Below are positions 27,071 to 35,331 of a stretch of DNA of 64,000 nt, piece after piece. Numbering within the stretch: the stretch's first letter is position 1; every line of letters begins with the position of its first letter. The translations under genes were made by a program, and so were the position numbers. Origin of the DNA: CAWHQZ01 sp963831645 (GTDB taxonomy: Bacteria > Pseudomonadota > Alphaproteobacteria > Rhizobiales > Aestuariivirgaceae); NCBI GenBank assembly GCA_963831645.1, contig CAWHQZ010000006.1:434001-498000 (forward strand), written 5' to 3'. Under the pieces are notes generated by a model, which was not told the DNA's origin, did no database searches, and saw nothing but the letters and a program-made list of their open reading frames with translations.

Positions 27071-27144
27071 CCAAGTCTTCTCCTTACATTGACGAGCCAC
27101 AAGAAGTCAGGCGTGGCCTGGCGTAGAGACTGCGGCGACATGCT

Positions 27145-28137
27145 TTATTCTTTGCCGCCACCCAACGGAATGACGGCCTGGAGAAAAACACTTCCGCCCT
27201 GCAGGCGGTTCTCCGCCCAAAACTCGAAATAGCCGCGCGCCGTGGTGTAGATCGGAACGCCGCCAACCTCGAAGGTGTGGGCGAATTGCGGTCCGATGGC
27301 TGCGACATCTGATCGGAAGCCGCCCAGGAGCCGTTCCCGGAGCTGGCCAAGCGGCGTGTCGGTTGGGTAGGTGTCGTCGGTCAGCTGGTGATAGAGGTAG
27401 CCGGCAACGCCCACCATCGTGGTCTTGGAGAGGAACTGCGACACGCCCCAATCGAGGTGCATGTCGATGCCATTCTGGTAATCGGTCTCAGTGTTCTCGA
27501 AATTGTAGGTGAAGCCGAGAGTGGCCGATAGTTCATGTCCGGTTTCGGGGTTGAGGAAGGTGTAAGCACCGCCGCCATCGATCGCGCCATGGCCGATGCC
27601 GATATTGGCGAGCCGGTCGGGATCGTAGTCCCCGACGGGGATGTCGCCCGTGACGTAGAGCTTGTAGTTGTTGACACCGGCGTTCCACGAGAGGCTTACC
27701 TGCGGATAGAGATCGCCGAAGCCCAAGGTGTCGTCGGTCCGCGTGATATCGATCGGCAGGCGCTGGAAGCTGACGTCGGCCGTGACCTCGCTGTTGGCTG
27801 CGATCCCCATCATCCCGAGGGCCAGCCGACCGCCCGCCACCGGCGTCTCCGGCACCCATTGGGGGGCCAGAAGGACAGCCTCGAACTCGGCATCGATATT
27901 GGCGGCAACCAGATTGCCAATCGCGAAATTCTCATCCCCTCCCGCCTCGCCGGTGTAGAAGTAGAAGGTGCTGGGGACGCTGAACCCGGGCGAGGGCGGC
28001 ACCGCCGCAAGACTTGCATAGATGCCGGGAAGCCAGAAGCTCACGCCGCCCTGGTCGGCCCGCGCAGCCGGCGCAGGAAGCAGCGCCAAGGCAAGCGCAG
28101 TGCAGGCCCACCGTGTTCGCATGCGTTGGCAGGCCAT
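27145..28137 (-). CDS. MetA-pathway-of-phenol-degradation-like outer-membrane transporter
   Basis: The ATG at 28137 is preceded by GGAGGTG; a longer frame upstream runs through the duplicated remnant and is not the start. The 330-residue product has a signal peptide (to AARAD), then SFWLPGIYASLAAVPPSPGF, the start typical of the COG4313 / phenol MetA-pathway family. Members are outer-membrane channels thought to import hydrophobic compounds. Strand-rich repeats and the ending GGSVFLQAVIPLGGGKE fit a barrel. TTGTATTTTTGTCAC, read on the opposite strand about 100 bp upstream, recurs before the damaged duplicate. Confidence 0.8.
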   Translation of the reverse strand: MACQRMRTRWACTALALALLPAPAARADQGGVSFWLPGIYASLAAVPPSPGFSVPSTFYFYTGEAGGDENFAIGNLVAANIDAEFEAVLLAPQWVPETPVAGGRLALGMMGIAANSEVTADVSFQRLPIDITRTDDTLGFGDLYPQVSLSWNAGVNNYKLYVTGDIPVGDYDPDRLANIGIGHGAIDGGGAYTFLNPETGHELSATLGFTYNFENTETDYQNGIDMHLDWGVSQFLSKTTMVGVAGYLYHQLTDDTYPTDTPLGQLRERLLGGFRSDVAAIGPQFAHTFEVGGVPIYTTARGYFEFWAENRLQGGSVFLQAVIPLGGGKE

Positions 28138-28235
28138 GGGCGCACCTCCATTTTCCCAAGTGCATTCAACATCGCCCGAGTCCGCCGACGTTCGGAAAGA
28201 GTAGAATTCCAAAGCCACTTTTATCAGATTTAACG

Positions 28236-28250
28236 TTGTATTTTTGTCAC
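28236..28250 (-). promoter_or_regulatory. Upstream element, copy A
   Basis: GTGACAAAAATACAA (minus strand) lies about 100 bp before the transporter ATG and recurs at 28424-28438. The TGACAA and TACAA parts could be promoter hexamers, though their spacing is short. The conservation reflects duplication of the whole upstream region. Confidence 0.45.
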
Positions 28251-28259
28251 ACACGGCCA

Positions 28260-28383
28260 TCAGAACCTGAACGCGTACCCACCGGTGATGCCGGTCGCCG
28301 TCGGCTCCCATTCATCGTTCAGATTGCGGTAGAGTTCTCCAGCGCAGGCAGGCCCACCCTGTTCGCATGTGTCGGCCAGCTAT
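28260..28383 (-). pseudogene. Chimeric remnant: transporter 5' end joined to outer-membrane protein 3' end
   Basis: On the minus strand the start region of the transporter gene is recognisable (GGTGCGCCCATAGCTGGCC, with ATG changed to ATA, then CATGCGAACAGGGTGGGCC). After about 40 bases it passes directly into the tail GELYRNLNDEWEPTATGITG of the outer-membrane protein gene and its stop at 28260. All of both bodies is missing. It also keeps the upstream element (28424-28438). This is a deletion product of a duplicated transporter/outer-membrane pair. Confidence 0.75.
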
Positions 28384-28423
28384 GGGCGCACCTCGATTTT
28401 CGCTCGGAACGACTGATTCAAAA

Positions 28424-28438
28424 TTGTATTTTTGTCAC
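28424..28438 (-). promoter_or_regulatory. Upstream element, copy B
   Basis: The 15 bases are identical to copy A at 28236-28250, 188 bp away, and stand in the same place relative to the degenerate transporter start. They mark the duplicated promoter region of the chimeric remnant. Confidence 0.4.
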
Positions 28439-28463
28439 CTCCCCCAAAAATCCATTGTCCAGC

Positions 28464-28553
28464 TCATCGGCGCTCGGAGCTGATCACCTCGATCGTGATC
28501 TCGCCATCGGTGAAGTAGCGGTCACCCGCGCCGTTGCGCGACATCAAACGTCC
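28464..28553 (-). pseudogene. Orphan 3' end of an LssY_C gene
   Basis: The minus strand reads RNGAGDRYFTDGEITIEV-ISSERR-stop, matching RNGGGDRYFTDGEITIGV of the LssY_C gene at 9432-10232. No upstream part of that gene remains. It abuts the other remnants at 28260-28438, so at least three gene ends are stacked here within 300 bp. Confidence 0.7.
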
Positions 28554-28632
28554 GACTAAGAGAGAAACACGGTGGACACCCTCCTCATTTTCGTACCTCC
28601 AACATCGTTCCAGCCAGCCGGACTCAGGCCCT

Positions 28633-29349
28633 ATGAAATTTGTAGACGCACTCCCCCATTTGAAGGGGATTCCACATATTGCCGACTCCCAAGGCTGGGA
28701 GCTGCACCGGTTCGTATTGCGCGAGAAACCGCGCTCCTGCCTCGAGTTGGGCCATGCCCATGGCGTATCCAGCGCCTATATCGCCGCCGCTCTCGATGAA
28801 ATCGGCGGCCACCTGGATACGGTCGACCTGCTGGCGGCTGCAGAGAACGTGCCGAATCTGGAAACTCTGCTGGAGAAAATGAGGCTCAGTCACCGGGTGA
28901 CCATCCACCGCGAGGTGAATTCGTACACCTGGTTTCTGAAGAAGAAGATTGCTCATCAGTCGGCGAATGGAAAATGCGAGCCCTGCTACGATTTCTGCTT
29001 CATCGACGGCGCCAAGAACTGGACCATCGATGGCCTGGCGTTTTTTCTGGTCGACAAGCTGCTCAGACCCGGCGGCTGGATCTTGTTCGACGACTATGCA
29101 TTCACGTACGAGAAGTATCTGCGGCGCAAGGAGGTCATGGACGGCATCACCATCCGTGCTCTCGGCCCCGATGAGCGGGCCGAGCCGCACGTTCAACAGA
29201 TCTACCAGTTGCTGGTGCGCCAGCATCCCGCGTACTCAAATTTCGAGTTGCAGGATAACTGGTGGGCCTGGGCGCAGAAGGTTGCCGGCGGCTGCAAGGA
29301 TGTGGTGACGAACCGGCCGATCGGCCAGGGAATGGAGGAACAGCAGTGA
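28633..29349 (+). CDS. Class I SAM-dependent methyltransferase-like protein
   Basis: The ATG at 28633 gives 238 residues. The glycine motif is altered but recognisable (SCLELGHAHGVSSAYIAAAL), followed by the acidic DTVDLL strand and the FCFIDGAKNWTIDGLAFFLVD ... LLRPGGWILFDDY segment of the Methyltransf_24 group. Such enzymes methylate small molecules or sugars; some homologues sit in surface polysaccharide loci. The start is chosen by homology-like length, as the ribosome binding site is weak. No link to the neighbours is clear. Confidence 0.75.
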   Translation: MKFVDALPHLKGIPHIADSQGWELHRFVLREKPRSCLELGHAHGVSSAYIAAALDEIGGHLDTVDLLAAAENVPNLETLLEKMRLSHRVTIHREVNSYTWFLKKKIAHQSANGKCEPCYDFCFIDGAKNWTIDGLAFFLVDKLLRPGGWILFDDYAFTYEKYLRRKEVMDGITIRALGPDERAEPHVQQIYQLLVRQHPAYSNFELQDNWWAWAQKVAGGCKDVVTNRPIGQGMEEQQ

Positions 29350-29352
29350 TCA

Positions 29353-29499
29353 GTGGAACATCTTCTGCTGCTTGAACGAGCTTTTCATCTCCTCGCCGTC
29401 AACCCGCCGCGAGCCGTCGAGGCACTCCCTGCCTATATCGTCGGAATTTGCGGTGCCTACTGGACCATCGGGCGCGTGGTCGCGATGGCCGCGGGGTAA
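29353..29499 (+). CDS. Possible 48-residue membrane peptide
   Basis: A GTG-started frame directly after the methyltransferase stop encodes EHLLLLERAFHLLAVNPPR followed by a hydrophobic helix (LPAYIVGICGAYWTIGRVV). The composition is protein-like, but there is no clear ribosome binding site. It may be a small membrane peptide or the remains of a larger gene. Confidence 0.25.
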   Translation: MEHLLLLERAFHLLAVNPPRAVEALPAYIVGICGAYWTIGRVVAMAAG

Positions 29500-29595
29500 G
29501 CGCCACCGCCCGATCACGGCTTTCTCGATGCCGCCCGATAACGTATGTTGCATGGCGATGCCAGAAGTCGAAGTCATTCAGGAGACATCACCGCC

Positions 29596-30243
29596 ATGAC
29601 GGAAGAGAATGCGGATTCGCGCCGTTTGAGAAATCTCACCATGGTTGATCATTGTCGCTGCCTGGCTCCAGTGCTTGTCCTTGCCCTGGCCGCTGCCGGA
29701 TTGACCGAACCGGCGCTGGCCCACACCGGCGAAGGCCTTGCCGGCGGCTTTGCGAGCGGCTTTACCCATCCGATCTTTGGCGTCGACCATGTTATCGCCA
29801 TGGTGGCGGTCGGCCTTTGGGGCGCGTTCCTGGGCGCACCCGCGATCTGGCTGCTGCCGATCATCTTTCCTCTGGTCATGGCCGCCGGCGGCGGGCTCGG
29901 CATTCTCGGCGTTCCGCTTCCGTCCGTCGAAACCGGCATCGCCCTGTCGGCGGTCGTGCTCGGGCTCATGGTCGCGCTGGCGGCGCGACCGCCCCTTTGG
30001 ATTGCCGCAGTGATCGTGGGAGCCTTCGCCATCTTCCATGGACATGCGCACGGCGTGGAAATGCCGACAGCTTCCAACGCGCTCGCCTATTCGTTAGGTT
30101 TCGTGATTGCGACCGGCATTCTCCACCTGCTGGGCATTGCTTTCGGCCTGCTGGCGCGCTGGCCTCTGGGCTCCGCAGCCATACGCACTGCCGGCGTGGT
30201 GATCGCCGTCGCCGGAGCTGGATATCTGACAGGGATAGTGTGA
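29596..30243 (+). CDS. HupE/UreJ family membrane protein
   Basis: From ATG 29596 (AGGAGA upstream) the product is 215 residues. After a hydrophobic leader come the family hallmark HPIFGVDHVIAMVAVGLWG with its histidines, several membrane helices (WLLPIIFPLVMAAGGGLG, VETGIALSAVVLGLMVAL) and the metal-binding-type FHGHAHGVEMP. HupE/UreJ proteins are nickel or cobalt permeases or accessory proteins of hydrogenase and urease. No such enzyme is in the window, so the metal and purpose are open. An alternative start is ATG 29641. Confidence 0.85.
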   Translation: MTEENADSRRLRNLTMVDHCRCLAPVLVLALAAAGLTEPALAHTGEGLAGGFASGFTHPIFGVDHVIAMVAVGLWGAFLGAPAIWLLPIIFPLVMAAGGGLGILGVPLPSVETGIALSAVVLGLMVALAARPPLWIAAVIVGAFAIFHGHAHGVEMPTASNALAYSLGFVIATGILHLLGIAFGLLARWPLGSAAIRTAGVVIAVAGAGYLTGIV

Positions 30244-30454
30244 AGTTTCGTGTGTGGTGGTTCGCCACGATTGAGGTCGTCACCTCCTCGGAAGCCTCAG
30301 AGTGTTGCCTTCCTCCTGCCGTCTTTGAACCTCATGTCACGAATGTTGCGGTAGCTTACATAGGACCGTCTTGTGTTGCGGCTACTGCATGAAAGCTGGG
30401 GAAGCCTTCTTACAACTCGAGCGTGTGGCCCTCTTCTGAGTGGAGACTGATGAG

Positions 30455-32395
30455 ATGAACCTCAGCAAACAGATTCTCTTGGCGCTGGCTATGACGACCT
30501 TCCTGACGCCGCCGTCGTCCGCGCAGCCGGCGACCTCCGATGCCGGCACGCTCGATCCTGCAACGGTTGTACCCGGCAAGGCACCGGGCTATTCGCCCTA
30601 TGCGGGACGCCACTTTCCCAGCCGTGTGTTCTGGGGCGACACACATCTGCACACCAGTGCCTCGTTGGACGCGGGCGCCTTCGGCAACCGCCTCGGCTTC
30701 GAGGACGCCTATCGCTTCGCGCGCGGCGAGGAACTGACCGCGTCGGGCGGCGACCGCGTGAAACTGTCCCGGCCACTCGACTTCCTGGTCATTGCCGACC
30801 ATTCCGACAATATGGGCTTCTTCCCGGCTCTCTTTGCCGGCAAACCCGAAATGCTCGCCGACCAGACCGGCCGGCGCTGGTACGACATGGTGCAGGCGGG
30901 TGGCGAACAAAACGTCAAAGCGGCTCTCGAGATCATTGACAGTTTTTCGCGCGGTACCTTCCCGCCGGCCCTGCAGTTTCTGCCAGGCTCTGAGGGTTAC
31001 GGCTCGACCTGGGAGCAGATCATTGCCGCGGCGGAAAAGTACAACGAGCCGGGACGTTTCACCGCGTTTATCGGCTACGAGTGGACCTCGCAGGTGCCGC
31101 CCGGCAACAACCTGCACCGGGTCGTGATCTATCGCGACGGCGGCGATAAGGCGATCCAGACCCTTCCGTTCACGACCTACCCTCCGCTCGGCAGCACGAC
31201 CCCGGAGGACCTGTGGAAGCATCTCCAGGCCTACGAGGACAAGACGGGCGGTCGGGTGCTCGCCATCCCCCACAACGGCAATCTGTCGAACGGCTGGATG
31301 TTCCCGATGGAGACCAACCCGGCCAGCGGCGAGCCCTTGTCGGCGAACTACGCCGAGATCCGCGCCCGCTGGGAGCCGATCTACGAAGTGACGCAGATCA
31401 AGGGCGACGGCGAGGCTCACCCGTACCTGTCGCCGAACGACGAGCTCGCCGGATACGAGTTGTGGGACAAGGGCAACCTCAATTTGAGCGAAGTGAAAAA
31501 ACCTGAGATGCTGCAGGGGGAATATGCCCGCACCGCCTTGCAGACCGGCCTGCAGCTCGAGGCGAAGCTCGGCGTGAACCCCTACAAGTTCGGCATGATC
31601 GGCTCGACCGACAGCCACACGTCGCTCGCCACCGCCGAGGAGGACAACTTCTTCGGCAAGCATTCCGGGGCGGAGCCCAGCCCCATGCGCGCGAGCCACG
31701 AGTTCATGCGCAACGGCGACGTGTTCCTCATGGGTTGGCAGATGGTCGCCTCCGGCTACGCCGGCGTGTGGGCGGCAGAAAATACGCGCGAGGCGCTTTG
31801 GGACGCCATGCGCCGCAAGGAGGTTTACGCTACCACCGGCCCACGCATGCTCGTACGCTTCTTTGGCGGCTGGGATTTCACCGAGGCCGACGCGCGATCG
31901 CGCAACCCGGCTTTCGCAGGCTACGCCAGGGGCGTACCGATGGGCGGCGACCTACGCGCCGCGCCCGACGGCAAGGCGCCCACCTTCCTCGTCGCGGCGC
32001 TCAAGGACCAGCTCGGTGGCAATCTCGACCGCATCCAGATCGTCAAGGGCTGGGTGGACTCCGGCGGAGCACGGCAGGAGAAGGTGTACGACGTGGTCTG
32101 GTCGGATGAGCGCGCGCCGGGCGCCGACGGCAAGCTGCCGCCGGTCGGCAACACGGTCGACGTGGCGACGGCAACCTGGACGAACACGATCGGCGCTTCC
32201 GAGCTGATCACCGCCTGGAAGGACCCGGATTTCGATCCCGCTCTGCGGGCGGTCTATTACGCCCGCGTGATCGAGATCCCGACGCCGCGTTGGACCGCCT
32301 ACGATGCGGTGCGCTTCGGCGTCAAGATGCCGGCCGACGTGCCGATGTTCGGGCAGGAGCGCGCCTACACCTCGCCGATCTGGTACACTCCGTAA
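30455..32395 (+). CDS. DUF3604 exported metal-dependent hydrolase-like protein
   Basis: The 646-residue precursor has a signal peptide (to SSAQ) and the DUF3604 core, which resembles PHP phosphoesterases: VFWGDTHLHTSASLDAG (His64, His66), DFLVIADHSDNMGF, LAIPHNGNLSNGWMFP and MIGSTDSHTSLAT supply the likely metal ligands. It ends ERAYTSPIWYTP. DUF3604 genes recur next to arylsulfatases and DUF2252 genes, as here, but the reaction is not established; phosphoester or related hydrolysis in the periplasm is my inference. A damaged second copy's tail is fused to a sulfatase head at 33990-34276. Confidence 0.85.
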   Translation: MNLSKQILLALAMTTFLTPPSSAQPATSDAGTLDPATVVPGKAPGYSPYAGRHFPSRVFWGDTHLHTSASLDAGAFGNRLGFEDAYRFARGEELTASGGDRVKLSRPLDFLVIADHSDNMGFFPALFAGKPEMLADQTGRRWYDMVQAGGEQNVKAALEIIDSFSRGTFPPALQFLPGSEGYGSTWEQIIAAAEKYNEPGRFTAFIGYEWTSQVPPGNNLHRVVIYRDGGDKAIQTLPFTTYPPLGSTTPEDLWKHLQAYEDKTGGRVLAIPHNGNLSNGWMFPMETNPASGEPLSANYAEIRARWEPIYEVTQIKGDGEAHPYLSPNDELAGYELWDKGNLNLSEVKKPEMLQGEYARTALQTGLQLEAKLGVNPYKFGMIGSTDSHTSLATAEEDNFFGKHSGAEPSPMRASHEFMRNGDVFLMGWQMVASGYAGVWAAENTREALWDAMRRKEVYATTGPRMLVRFFGGWDFTEADARSRNPAFAGYARGVPMGGDLRAAPDGKAPTFLVAALKDQLGGNLDRIQIVKGWVDSGGARQEKVYDVVWSDERAPGADGKLPPVGNTVDVATATWTNTIGASELITAWKDPDFDPALRAVYYARVIEIPTPRWTAYDAVRFGVKMPADVPMFGQERAYTSPIWYTP

Positions 32396-32554
32396 CAGGC
32401 GCCGCCATCGATCCTGAAGCTTTGGTTGAGGACCCGGCAAGACGCAGGCTTGCTGCCATCTTGGCAGCTCAGGCATGCGATCCAATTTGCGTCGGACCGG
32501 CAGAGACCAACGCGATGAAATGAAAACCCTCATTGCCCGCGAAGCGGCACCACC

Positions 32555-33928
32555 ATGAGTAGAGCGGAGAGGCGGGAACAGGGGCGGCAGCTGCGGCAGA
32601 AATGCTCGCGCGCCCTGCATGCGCAGTGGAAGCCAGGAAACCGAACCCACGATCCGATCGAGTTGCTGGACAAATCCAATGCCGATCGGCTTCCGGGTCT
32701 CCTTCGGGTTCGCTACGGGAGAATGTCGCAATCACCGTTCGCCTTCTTTCGCGGCACTGCCGCAATTCAAGCGCACGACCTCGCGGCCTCACCCGTGTCG
32801 GGCATCATCGTTCAGGCCTGCGGGGATTGCCACCTGATGAATTTTGGCGGATTTGCCACGCCCGAGCGCAACCTCGTCTTCGACATCACCGACTTCGACG
32901 AAACATTTCCAGCGCCGTGGGAGTGGGATGTCAAGCGCCTGGTGGCCAGCTTCGCAGTTGCGGCGCGCCACCTGACTTTCTCGGAGGCAGCGGCCGGGAA
33001 GGCGGTCAGAGCAGCTGTTGCGTCATACCGTGAACGGATGTGCGAGTACGCCGAATCCAAGACGCTCGACCTGTGGTACACGCAGATTCGGATCGAGGAT
33101 CTTCTCAAGTCCTTCAGGAAGGACAAGGACGTTGTCAACCGGTTGAACGCGGCGGCGAGCAAGGCGCGCTCTCGCAGTTCCGAGGCGGTATTTCCGAAGC
33201 TTACTACAATCGTCAATGGAAAACGCCGGATCGCGGACAACCCGCCCTTGATTTATCATTTCCAGCAGACGCAGCAGCGGAACTGGAACAAGCAGCTGCA
33301 GGAATTCATTCGGCAATACAAAGAATCCCTGCACGCCGACCGCCGAATTCTGATGGAGCGTTATCATCCGCTGGACACTGCGATCAGGGTTGTCGGCGTC
33401 GGCAGCGTCGGAACCCGCTGCTTCGTGACCCTGTTCCTTGCCGACGATGACGATCCGTTGTTTCTCCAGACAAAGGAAGCGCGCCGTTCCGTGCTGGAGA
33501 CTCCCGAGAGCAAGAGCCGATATTCGCACCAGGGCGAGCGCATAGTGAACGGGCAGCGTCTCATGCAGGCAGCCAGCGACATTTTTCTCGGTTGGCTGCG
33601 CGTACCTGACGGCCGGGAGTACTATATCCGGCAGCTTCGTGACATGAAGGTCGCCGCTGAGGTCGAGACCTTTCAACCGCAGACGTTCGCTGCGTACGCG
33701 ACGATGTGTGGCTGGGCCTTGGCCCGAGCTCACGCCAAGGCCGGAGATGCTGCGATGATTGCCGGATATCTCGGCAAGAGCGACCGCCTCGACGATGCGC
33801 TCGTGCTCTACGCAAAGGCATACGCAGACCAGGTGGAACGCGACTTTTCGGCCTTCAAGAAAGCCATTCGCTCGGGCCATCTGCAGACCGACACCGAAGA
33901 GGCGGCTGGTCTGGAGTTTTCGTTGTGA
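32555..33928 (+). CDS. DUF2252 family protein
   Basis: The 457-residue protein has no signal peptide, so it is cytoplasmic. DUF2252 hallmarks are present: FAFFRGTAAIQAHDLA, VQACGDCHLMNFGGFATPERN, FDITDFDETFPAPWEWDVKRL and a late EYYIRQLRDMKVAAEVE. The GDCHLxNFG and DFDET pieces resemble the catalytic loop and metal motif of kinase-like phosphotransferases, so a small-molecule kinase is plausible but unproven. It follows the DUF3604 gene by 160 bp and precedes the sulfatase-DUF3604 chimera, a grouping that suggests a common pathway. Confidence 0.85.
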   Translation: MSRAERREQGRQLRQKCSRALHAQWKPGNRTHDPIELLDKSNADRLPGLLRVRYGRMSQSPFAFFRGTAAIQAHDLAASPVSGIIVQACGDCHLMNFGGFATPERNLVFDITDFDETFPAPWEWDVKRLVASFAVAARHLTFSEAAAGKAVRAAVASYRERMCEYAESKTLDLWYTQIRIEDLLKSFRKDKDVVNRLNAAASKARSRSSEAVFPKLTTIVNGKRRIADNPPLIYHFQQTQQRNWNKQLQEFIRQYKESLHADRRILMERYHPLDTAIRVVGVGSVGTRCFVTLFLADDDDPLFLQTKEARRSVLETPESKSRYSHQGERIVNGQRLMQAASDIFLGWLRVPDGREYYIRQLRDMKVAAEVETFQPQTFAAYATMCGWALARAHAKAGDAAMIAGYLGKSDRLDDALVLYAKAYADQVERDFSAFKKAIRSGHLQTDTEEAAGLEFSL

Positions 33929-33989
33929 GCCCCGGCGCAATGGCAGCATACATGGCTGGACAAATGCAGGAACGCGCGACGGAGGATAC

Positions 33990-34276
33990 ATGAAACACAT
34001 TTGGGTACTTTTGCTCCTGATCGCCATCGCGGGCTCAGCGAATGCTCAGGACAGACCGAACGTCGTCCTCATGCTGGCCGATAACGTCGGCTACGGTGAC
34101 ATCGGCGCCTATGGCGCGGGCGAGATCCGGGGCATGCCGACCCCGCGCATCGACCAACTCCGACACCACGGTGGACTGCTTATGACCAGAAGCACTATGG
34201 CATCAAGATGGCCGACGACGTTCCGATGACCGTTACCGAACGCGCCTACACCTCGCCGATCTGGTACACGCCCTGA
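33990..34276 (+). pseudogene. Chimera: sulfatase N-terminus joined to DUF3604 C-terminus
   Basis: A good ribosome binding site (GGAGG) and ATG open a sulfatase: signal peptide to NAQ, PNVVLMLADNVGYGDIGAYG, RGMPTPRIDQL. Right after this the sequence becomes the end of a DUF3604 gene in another frame (TPRWTAYDQKHYGIKMADDV ... ERAYTSPIWYTP), stopping at 34274-34276. The formylglycine motif and everything between are absent. In its own frame the sulfatase head ends at 34229. A deletion between a sulfatase and a downstream DUF3604 paralogue explains it. Confidence 0.8.
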
Positions 34277-34334
34277 TCGCGCTGTGATCCGGCGGCTGTC
34301 CTGGCCGCCTAAACCTAAGGATCATCCTGCCTTG

Positions 34335-35267
34335 TCACGATGCAAGGGGAGCGGCGCGCAACGCGGCAATCACATCCAGGTGATAAGGGAGTTTGCGGTT
34401 CAGGTGATGCCACGCGTTGGGAACCCGTCGATGGGGGATGGATAGGCGGGAATTCATCCCTCCAAACCAGTCCAGATTTCCGAGGTACTGCTGCACGCGC
34501 CGGAACTGGTCCGGTATATCGACCACCGCTCCGAAGGTGACGATTTGCAGCTCGTCGAAAAGGGGGTGGTCGTCTCCCTCCAGCTCGTCAACAAACTGTT
34601 CGAGGACGAAATCGATGAGGAGGCTGCCCTTGCTGTGGCCGACCAGCAACTCGAGCTTTGCCGGCCTGGCCATCAGTACATCAACGAGCGTCGACAGGTC
34701 TTGATTGCCCGGCATTCCAGCCAGGTAGGGGGGAACGCCTTCGAGGCCTTCCGAAGCGTTTTTGTCTGAGGATGTCTCCGAGACCGTCGGCGCTGGCGCC
34801 TCCGGCAGGGTCGTGGTAGCCCTGCCCACGAGGGTCTCCCAATAGAGACGCGTCCGATCGGCGGCGCCGAAAACGAACCAGCCGCCCAGAGCCTCCGTCA
34901 TCAGGTTGGAGAGACCATATCCGGTAACGATTCCGGCAACGTCGAACCCCTGCGCATCGGCGACGTTGCGCGCCAACGCCGCAGTGCCAAGCACCGAGCT
35001 GCCCACTCCCGCAACCGCGATCGCCCGAATCCCGTCGCCTTCCTTGTTCATGAAGCGGAGCGCCTTCTTGTAATGGCGGATTGGACGGCCGGATCCCGAA
35101 GGAGGCACAACAATGATGCTGCCCTCCCGATCCGCCAACGGCGAAAGATTTGCGACCTCGTCGGGGGTGAGACTCCCGGTGTCATAGAACAGTCCATCTA
35201 GAGCGGCGTTGCGTTGCTTGACCGGCAGGAACGGCAGGTTCGCTGCGAGGTCGGATACGTTCGTCAT
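34335..35267 (-). CDS. Alpha/beta-hydrolase-like protein
   Basis: The 310-residue protein lacks a signal peptide. The segment LELLVGHSKGSLLIDFVLEQ is a nucleophile-elbow motif (G-H-S-K-G) of alpha/beta hydrolases, and a later histidine-rich part (RVPNAWHHLNRKLPYHLDV) may supply the catalytic His. A first half with IRAIAVAGVGSSVLG has no clear family. The reaction is unknown; lipase or esterase activity is possible. The glutamine amidotransferase gene ends 64 bp upstream on the same strand. Confidence 0.6.
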   Translation of the reverse strand: MTNVSDLAANLPFLPVKQRNAALDGLFYDTGSLTPDEVANLSPLADREGSIIVVPPSGSGRPIRHYKKALRFMNKEGDGIRAIAVAGVGSSVLGTAALARNVADAQGFDVAGIVTGYGLSNLMTEALGGWFVFGAADRTRLYWETLVGRATTTLPEAPAPTVSETSSDKNASEGLEGVPPYLAGMPGNQDLSTLVDVLMARPAKLELLVGHSKGSLLIDFVLEQFVDELEGDDHPLFDELQIVTFGAVVDIPDQFRRVQQYLGNLDWFGGMNSRLSIPHRRVPNAWHHLNRKLPYHLDVIAALRAAPLAS

Positions 35268-35331
35268 CGCTCATGGATACGACATCCCCGGGTCGCGTCA
35301 AAGCGCCACCCTGCGAGAGCCCGTCTCGGAC

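Noticed and set aside
34310..34326. AACCTAAGGATCAT as a motif copy
   Set aside because: It lies between the ends of two convergent units and has a different 3' half, so it cannot act as a promoter element there.
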